Shown here: one piece after another, positions 22,115-26,128 of the stretch
How the letters are laid out: every line of letters starts with the position of its first letter
How positions within the stretch are numbered: position 1 is the stretch's first letter
Source of the DNA: a virus
IMG/VR virus record: IMGVR_UViG_3300032240_002528
Span: 1 to 26,128 of that record
DNA: 26,128 nucleotides
Direction: 5' to 3' (one strand)
Made by a program: the position numbers and the translations under genes
Notes under the pieces: model-generated
Databases searched by the model: none
What the model was told of the DNA's origin: nothing
Seen by the model: only the letters and a program-made list of their open reading frames with translations

Positions 22115-22632
22115 TAAAGATTTTGTAAAATTGTAGCGATACGTTCCTCTGTTGTACCTTCTATTGTAATTAATTTTTGTGGTGGATATTCTGCTAATGC
22201 TAATTTAATAACCTCATCAATTTTACGTCTGTAATGTAAATCAGTTTCACGAACACCATTATCCTCCATAACAACACCACGAGGATCAACATAAATAACT
22301 AAATCATATTGATTACGAAGCATCATAGCTGCTTCAACAAATGTACGTTTATCAAAATCACTAATTGATTTAGCACCTAATGTAAATGCACATACATCCC
22401 ATACTGTTCTATCTGTTAATACATTTTCACGTAATAACTCACTAGCACGCTCTGCTAGAAATACAAATTGACCATTTAATGTTGAATCGGTATTTAATGG
22501 AATACCTAAATCACGCAAATATTTACTACGTTCAGTAGCAATAAAATAATCTTTAAACTGATCTAATTCAGCTAATGCTTTAACTAATGTAGTTTTACCT
22601 ACACTCATAGTACCTGCTAATCCTATTCTCAT
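22114..22632 (-). CDS. P-loop nucleotide-kinase-like protein (NadR/AAA_28 type), 172 aa
   Basis: Starts MRIGLAGTMSVGKTTLVKAL, with the Walker A motif at residues 7-15. ATERSKYLRDLGIPLN follows. LTDRTVWDVCAFTL, with a D-R pair, resembles the substrate and lid region of deoxynucleoside or NadR-type kinases. YDLVIYVDP is the Walker-B-like strand, and DLHYRRKIDEVIKLALAEYP is the closing helix. At 172 aa it is a single kinase domain. The substrate cannot be told; nucleoside, dNMP or nicotinamide riboside phosphorylation are all possible. It starts within the 3' end of the 83-aa gene (ATGA) and shares a unit with the FAD enzyme, so both may serve host-metabolism takeover. Confidence 0.7.
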   Translation of the reverse strand: MRIGLAGTMSVGKTTLVKALAELDQFKDYFIATERSKYLRDLGIPLNTDSTLNGQFVFLAERASELLRENVLTDRTVWDVCAFTLGAKSISDFDKRTFVEAAMMLRNQYDLVIYVDPRGVVMEDNGVRETDLHYRRKIDEVIKLALAEYPPQKLITIEGTTEERIATILQNL

Positions 22633-22880
22633 TTTTTATTTCTTTCGTTTATTTTTTTCATTTGACGTGCATTCCTACGATCTATTTTAGCTTGTTTAAC
22701 ATGTTGTTTGAATGCTTTCTCACCACCTGGTTTATATTTAATATCCACAGAAATAGGACCATTTGGGAATTTATCCAAATTGTAGGTCCATGTTTCTGTA
22801 GTAAATTCATCCTCATACACACGAGTAAACTTGCGTAATGGATCGTTTTGTATTATTGCTGCTGGTCTTCCTCTACTCAT
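22629..22880 (-). CDS. Unknown small basic protein, 83 aa
   Basis: Not recognised. The N-terminal half (TRVYEDEFTTETWTYNLDKF, then ISVDIKYKPG) has a strand-rich pattern; the C-terminal half (KAFKQHVKQAKIDRRNARQM) is a basic helix that could bind nucleic acid. No membrane segment. It overlaps the kinase gene by four bases (ATGA) and follows the 76-aa gene by a 27-base gap. Real-gene status rests on this close packing. Confidence 0.55.
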   Translation of the reverse strand: MSRGRPAAIIQNDPLRKFTRVYEDEFTTETWTYNLDKFPNGPISVDIKYKPGGEKAFKQHVKQAKIDRRNARQMKKINERNKK

Positions 22881-22907
22881 ACTATAAATGTATGAATCTT
22901 ACTTTGC

Positions 22908-23138
22908 CTAAACTCTAGCACCTGATGCTTTACCGGCTGCCGTTTTGTAGAATGGTTGACCATTGCAATCTTTCTTTCTATCTTCCCATTGGTCTTTAGT
23001 ATATTGAATACCAAATAACCAATACTCAGCGGCACGTTTATTGCCTTGAGGAATGTAAGCGGGTCCATCCCAGTTATGCATTTTACCGTCTGAATAGTAT
23101 ACTATTGTTCCGTCTGCTGTTTTTAATTTTTGTGTCAT
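22908..23138 (-). CDS. Unknown small protein with DGPAYI repeat-type motif, 76 aa
   Basis: TIVYYSDGKMHNWDGPAYIP, followed by AEYWLFGIQYTKDQWEDRKK, has the D-G-K-x-H-N-x-D-G-P-A and E-Y-W-x-x-G pattern of short beta-hairpin repeats seen in many phage hypothetical proteins. Only one or two units fit here. The function of this repeat is not known to me. It lies 4 bases after the FAD enzyme gene, so they are co-transcribed. Confidence 0.6.
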   Translation of the reverse strand: MTQKLKTADGTIVYYSDGKMHNWDGPAYIPQGNKRAAEYWLFGIQYTKDQWEDRKKDCNGQPFYKTAAGKASGARV

Positions 23139-23142
23139 TAGT

Positions 23143-24546
23143 TTATTTTAAAAGTGATTCTGCAACATAAATACCATGCGCACCTGATACTGTAATACCA
23201 CGAGCACTCAAAGCATCACCTACAAAATACACATTAGGAAATTCTGTTAAAGATAAATTATTATAATTTACAAGAGGTTCAGGTGATAAGTATTTTACTT
23301 CAGGAATATACATTCCCCAATCATTACCAAATTTAAATACCTTTTTCATATCGGCAATAAAATTAATAATATAATTAGCATATTCACCTAATGCTTCTTT
23401 AAATGTAACTAAAGTATCAGTTTTAGAGGCACTTACAATTGTACCTTCAGATGTATTTGAAGGAGTACGAGAAGGTGAATAATACAAACCGGTACCATCA
23501 CTTTGTAATTTTTGTACTACATCTCTACTCCAAGCAAATGGATCTTCAATGCCCTTAATTTCCATCAAAATACCAAAGTTAGTCATATCATTTCTAAATT
23601 CCTCACCTTTCTTAGCGTGACCATTGTAACTAACATCACCATATGTTTCTTCTACAGCAACATAAGCAGCATTGTTATTCGTGCAGAATGAACGTAAAGA
23701 AACATTATCGAATTTCTGGTAAAGTTTAAAATCGTAAGATACATCTATTAATTTTTGGAAATATTTTTGTGGTGCTTCAAACCGAACACCGATTTGTACT
23801 GATTTAGGTTCGTTAGGTAATTCGTATTGGTCTGCTAGTTGTTGAGCAAAGTCAATACCTGATTTACCTACTGCAAAGATTAATTCATCATAATAAGTAA
23901 ATCGAGCATCAAAGTGGTGGAATCCATCTTTACCTAAAGTATGACTATATAATACTCTGTTATTAAAATCAATTTTATCTACTTGTTCTAACCACTCAAA
24001 CTTAACACCTTTATCTAACAAATATTGATACCAAGTCTTAGCAATTTCATGTAAGAAATTAGATCCAATGTGCCATACAGGAAACATTCTTAAACCAAAA
24101 TAGGGTTTAATAAATTCAGGTTCTTCCTGAGGATCAGACATAAATATTTCATCAGGCTTGGGGTGAAAACGAGTAAAGTTATCTACTACTTGTTTCATTA
24201 ATTCCATAGCCTTTTCTTCACCACAATACTTAGATAATTGACCACCAATAGATGTATGATATGTTAATTTACCATCACTCCATCCACCAGCACCAAGCAT
24301 ACCAGTCATTACTTCTTCAGGTAAACGATTAATTGGATCATTTCCTTTATCTAAGATAGTAATATACTCTCCAGGATAACCATTATCCACTAATGTAGTA
24401 GCAGCATTAATACCTGCCACACCAGCACCTATAATAACAATCTTTTTATATTGTTTTTCTGGTTTTGATTTGATAATTCTTGATGTTATTTTAGGGGTAT
24501 CAAGTAACTCCTGTGTTCGTCTAAATGAATTTTGATATTCTCTCAT
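23143..24546 (-). CDS. FAD-dependent dehydrogenase, COG2509-like, 467 aa
   Basis: A Rossmann FAD-binding fold starts at residue 35 (KKIVIIGAGVAGINAATTLV; GAGVAG 40-45), with D66 ending the second strand (ITILDKG). MLGAGGWSDGKLTYH (83-97) and LIFAVGKSGIDFAQQLADQY, with IGVRFEAP further on, match the COG2509 uncharacterised FAD-dependent dehydrogenases. Other matches are SLRSFCTNNNAAYVAVEETY, VSYNGHAKKG and the C-terminal FVGDALSARGITVSGAHGIY that closes the FAD site. It is full length and apparently intact. Such enzymes are bacterial and their substrates are not established. In a phage late region this is best read as an auxiliary metabolic gene, perhaps acquired from the host group. A near-motif (ATATTTAA) and AAGGA precede the ATG. 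Confidence 0.82.
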   Translation of the reverse strand: MREYQNSFRRTQELLDTPKITSRIIKSKPEKQYKKIVIIGAGVAGINAATTLVDNGYPGEYITILDKGNDPINRLPEEVMTGMLGAGGWSDGKLTYHTSIGGQLSKYCGEEKAMELMKQVVDNFTRFHPKPDEIFMSDPQEEPEFIKPYFGLRMFPVWHIGSNFLHEIAKTWYQYLLDKGVKFEWLEQVDKIDFNNRVLYSHTLGKDGFHHFDARFTYYDELIFAVGKSGIDFAQQLADQYELPNEPKSVQIGVRFEAPQKYFQKLIDVSYDFKLYQKFDNVSLRSFCTNNNAAYVAVEETYGDVSYNGHAKKGEEFRNDMTNFGILMEIKGIEDPFAWSRDVVQKLQSDGTGLYYSPSRTPSNTSEGTIVSASKTDTLVTFKEALGEYANYIINFIADMKKVFKFGNDWGMYIPEVKYLSPEPLVNYNNLSLTEFPNVYFVGDALSARGITVSGAHGIYVAESLLK

Positions 24547-24562
24547 AAATTTTCCTTAATTA

Positions 24563-24570
24563 TTAAATAT
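24563..24570 (-). promoter_or_regulatory. Near-match ATATTTAA motif before the FAD dehydrogenase gene
   Basis: One base differs from the ATATTTAT core. It lies 16 bases before the ATG, the same spacing as the motif before terminase, and follows a terminator-like hairpin. Probably the start of the FAD-76-83-172 unit. Confidence 0.35.
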
Positions 24571-24603
24571 ACGATTTTATTTTGCCATTACCAAAAGAGA
24601 GAG

Positions 24604-24624
24604 GGCGCACCTTTTGAGTGCGCC
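24604..24624 (-). terminator. Terminator-like hairpin upstream of the FAD dehydrogenase unit
   Basis: A perfect 7-bp GC-rich stem GGCGCAC/GTGCGCC with a TCAAAAG loop on the minus strand, followed by CTCTCTCTTTTGG. The stem is strong but the T-tract is broken by C residues. It probably ends transcripts from the 80-aa gene. Confidence 0.6.
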
Positions 24625-24674
24625 ACAGCTGCATTAATATTTTCGATGCGACAGGCTATGAATCTGTCTATAAA
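24625..24674 (-). other. Structured intergenic segment with near-promoter motif
   Basis: Between the 80-aa stop and the terminator-like hairpin the minus strand holds AATTTATA overlapping the stop codon, a stem GACAG/CTGTC (24650-24668) and a short GCAT/ATGC stem. No reading frame is seen. Could be a 3' leader-type structure or a short RNA ending at the hairpin at 24604; no known RNA family is recognised. Confidence 0.3.
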
Positions 24675-24917
24675 TTAAGAAAGAATATTAGCTAATTTCT
24701 TTAATCTTTCTTGTAATTTTTGTTCTTGTGTATTAACAATAGAATCATAATCACTCATTGTTAATGTTTTTCCTTCTGCACTTGCTGCTATTGCTTTTTC
24801 AGTTACTGTATGTAAATCCATATCTGTTTTAGCGTCTTCACGAGCATATTCTAATAAACGAATAAACAATGGAATATCCACTGTTATTTTATCTGCTGGG
24901 TTAAAATTATGTTCCAT
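24675..24917 (-). CDS. Unknown conserved-looking small protein, 80 aa
   Basis: Sequence MEHNFNPADKITVDIPLFIR followed by LLEYAREDAKTDMDLHTVTE has the even, charged-helical look of a conserved phage protein; I recall similar sequences from environmental T4-like phages but cannot verify that. The C-terminal helix (TQEQKLQERLKKLANILS) is amphipathic and may oligomerise. No enzymatic motif and no membrane segment. The ATG is one base past the upstream stop (TAATATG), giving a unit with the nuclease-fold candidate. Confidence 0.65.
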   Translation of the reverse strand: MEHNFNPADKITVDIPLFIRLLEYAREDAKTDMDLHTVTEKAIAASAEGKTLTMSDYDSIVNTQEQKLQERLKKLANILS

Positions 24918-24918
24918 A

Positions 24919-25944
24919 TTATCTTATTTGTGGGTTCATGTCACTTGCGGTGAATGTTTTGATTTTTATTAAGTTATTATTAACTACTTCTGAAATTTGT
25001 TCTACTGTGAATAACACATAATTTCCTTGGCTTGTTTTAGTATCAATATACATCATTTTGTCTATTCCTTCTTTAGTAAAATAGTCAAGCATATATACTT
25101 TATTTAAAGCTAAACGAATTTCTTTTTGTGATTTAATTGTATTTGGAGTAATATATTGTGTTATATCTATCTTAGTAAATATATTCTTTAAAAAATCTAT
25201 TACTGCTTTATATACTATATCATTATCAGCCTCTTCTGCTAAACTAGGTATTAAAACGTCCATTCTAACACTATCTACTTCATAATCAACTGCTAATTTA
25301 GCTAAATCACTATTAGTAAATAAAGATGCATTGGTTCCTCTAGTTCCTAAACGAGCATCATATGCTTTTATTTCTAATGAACCTTCAGATGAAGTTATAT
25401 CGCCTTTTCCTTCAGAAATTTTAGCATCACCAAAGAATAAAGCTAATACTATTTCACCTTTACCAATACCTCTACCACCTTCCTGTCCTATTAAGTTTAA
25501 TAATTGAACTATTGAATTTTGTGATATACCTGTTTCTCCTAATATTGCTGTTATATTTCCTGTTTGGGATAAATCAGCAAGTTTTAAAGGTGACTTTCTA
25601 TATTCATTAAACTTATCTAAATCATCATTATCAGATAATATTTCAAATATGTTATCACTTAAAGAACCAATATGTTCAGCATTAAGATTGTGTTTATCTA
25701 AATAACCATAAAACCCATCTTCACCTACTTTTTCAGCAGATTTACTAGTGGATTTTTTAATAAACTTTAATACTTTTGCTTTTGTATCAGGATCAGCTTT
25801 AACTAAAGCATTTAATAGATCATCATCAATATCTTCTCTAAGTATTTCGAATAAAATCTTTACTTTAGTAACATCTGTTAAATCAACAACACCATCATTA
25901 CAACGGTAAGACCACTCGTTTAATATTTTATCTATAACTGTCAT
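24919..25944 (-). CDS. Unknown protein, possible PD-(D/E)XK nuclease fold, 341 aa
   Basis: The start is set at ATG 25944 (MTVIDKILNEWSYRCNDG): it lies one base after the previous stop in the recurrent TAATATG junction, whereas a frame starting at 26022 would overlap that gene by 77 bases. Residues 15-150 are helical, with a Ser/Lys-rich piece at 60-72. Residues 158-193 contain GKGE (E164), then GDITSSEGSLEIKA with D182 and E191-x-K193. That is the order and approximate spacing of the catalytic residues in PD-(D/E)XK nucleases (E, D, ExK). The rest (to 341) is alpha/beta. The ILNE start resembles those of two neck-operon proteins. If it is a nuclease it could act in packaging or host DNA breakdown; equally, it may be a structural protein with a chance motif. 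Confidence 0.55.
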   Translation of the reverse strand: MTVIDKILNEWSYRCNDGVVDLTDVTKVKILFEILREDIDDDLLNALVKADPDTKAKVLKFIKKSTSKSAEKVGEDGFYGYLDKHNLNAEHIGSLSDNIFEILSDNDDLDKFNEYRKSPLKLADLSQTGNITAILGETGISQNSIVQLLNLIGQEGGRGIGKGEIVLALFFGDAKISEGKGDITSSEGSLEIKAYDARLGTRGTNASLFTNSDLAKLAVDYEVDSVRMDVLIPSLAEEADNDIVYKAVIDFLKNIFTKIDITQYITPNTIKSQKEIRLALNKVYMLDYFTKEGIDKMMYIDTKTSQGNYVLFTVEQISEVVNNNLIKIKTFTASDMNPQIR

Positions 25945-25945
25945 A

Positions 25946-26128
25946 TTATGCTTCTGCTGGTGGGTTTTCTTCAGCCGGAGCTGGAGTTTCAGGAGTTGCT
26001 GGAGGTGGAGGTGTACCTGCACCTGCTAAGTCATTAAATGCTGCTTCACCTGCATCAGGAGCTGGTGCTTCTGGAGCAGCGGCAGTTGCGTCTGCTGGAG
26101 CAGCGGCGTTAACATCTTCTTTAAGAGC
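25946..26128 (-). CDS. C-terminal end of an Ala/Pro-rich protein, 5' end beyond right edge
   Basis: Sixty codons and a TAA at 25946, open to the window edge. The visible sequence (LKEDVNAAAPADATAAAPEA, continuing with GEAAFNDLAGAGTPPPPATP) is Ala, Pro and Glu rich and probably a disordered tail. It contains FNDLAGAG but not the R-x-Q-K-LAGI tag. Followed at once by the ATG of the next gene. Function cannot be judged from the fragment. Confidence 0.7.
   Translation of the reverse strand, partial: ALKEDVNAAAPADATAAAPEAPAPDAGEAAFNDLAGAGTPPPPATPETPAPAEENPPAEA

Noticed and set aside
22881-22907. ACATTTATA near-motif before the 83-aa gene as another promoter
   Set aside because: It differs from the core and lies only about four bases before the ATG, too close for the usual spacing; chance similarity in AT-rich sequence is likely.
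22877-23068. 63-codon minus-strand frame
   Set aside because: It overlaps the better 76-aa gene in another frame, and its composition is not protein-like in comparison.
25945-26022. Upstream start for the 341-aa gene (26 extra residues, Gln/His/Leu-rich)
   Set aside because: It would lie over the end of the Ala/Pro-rich gene in another frame; the TAATATG junction supports the start at 25944.
1-26128. tRNA genes, retroelement, toxin-antitoxin or anti-defence modules
   Set aside because: No cloverleaf with CCA-type end, reverse transcriptase motif or recognisable defence or anti-defence protein was seen in reading either strand; absence cannot be proved without a search.

Overview
This window is a stretch of a tailed-phage genome with a T4-type (myovirus) morphogenesis module. 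Every credible gene lies on the minus strand, so transcription runs from high to low coordinates. The base composition is AT-rich, roughly one third G+C by eye. Start sites are mostly preceded by A/T-rich sequence rather than a clear Shine-Dalgarno, although AAGGA-like sequences precede the scaffold and FAD genes. This fits a Bacteroidota (Flavobacteriia-like) host, but the host is an inference. No tRNA, rRNA, insertion sequence, integrase or CRISPR array was seen, and no gap exceeds about 160 bases.

In transcription order: (1) 26128-24675 holds the end of an Ala/Pro-rich protein, a possible PD-(D/E)XK nuclease-fold protein and a conserved-looking 80-aa protein, followed by a structured 128-base gap. 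(2) 24546-22114 holds a COG2509-like FAD-dependent dehydrogenase (a probable auxiliary metabolic gene), two small unknowns and a P-loop nucleotide-kinase-like protein. (3) 22095-20235 holds an internal/core-like protein and a two-membrane-segment coiled-coil protein, closed by a terminator. (4) 20150-18573 is the large terminase and 18539-16677 the portal. (5) 16645-12281 is a prohead operon of seven genes ending in the gp21-like protease, including a 44-aa basic protein that is easy to miss. (6) 12123-9465 is the acidic scaffold and the major capsid protein, closed by a strong terminator. (7) 9356-8688 is phoH. (8) 8647-3888 is a neck and tail-completion operon (gp13-like, gp14-like, two small proteins, gp15-like, a small fibre-type protein). 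(9) 3836-2499 is a fibre protein with a terminator. (10) 2376-1 is a collagen-like fibre that runs off the left edge.

These units are bounded by a sequence signal that is not a standard annotation: the coding strand carries ATATTTAT, nearly always 11-40 bases before the first gene of a unit. It occurs nine times exactly and at least once with a single change, and it is essentially absent from the tight junctions inside units. It is probably the late promoter. A second recurrent pattern is a set of short peptide tags in the prohead-region proteins: R-x-Q-[KY]-[LY]-A-G-[IL] at a protein end in four of them, an RE-[hydrophobic]2-x-E helix in four, and an LNE-containing terminus in several. These may be capsid-targeting or protease-processing signals for the gp21-like protease. 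The major capsid protein and a 373-aa prohead-operon protein also share an unexpected Gly-rich segment next to the presumed processing site.
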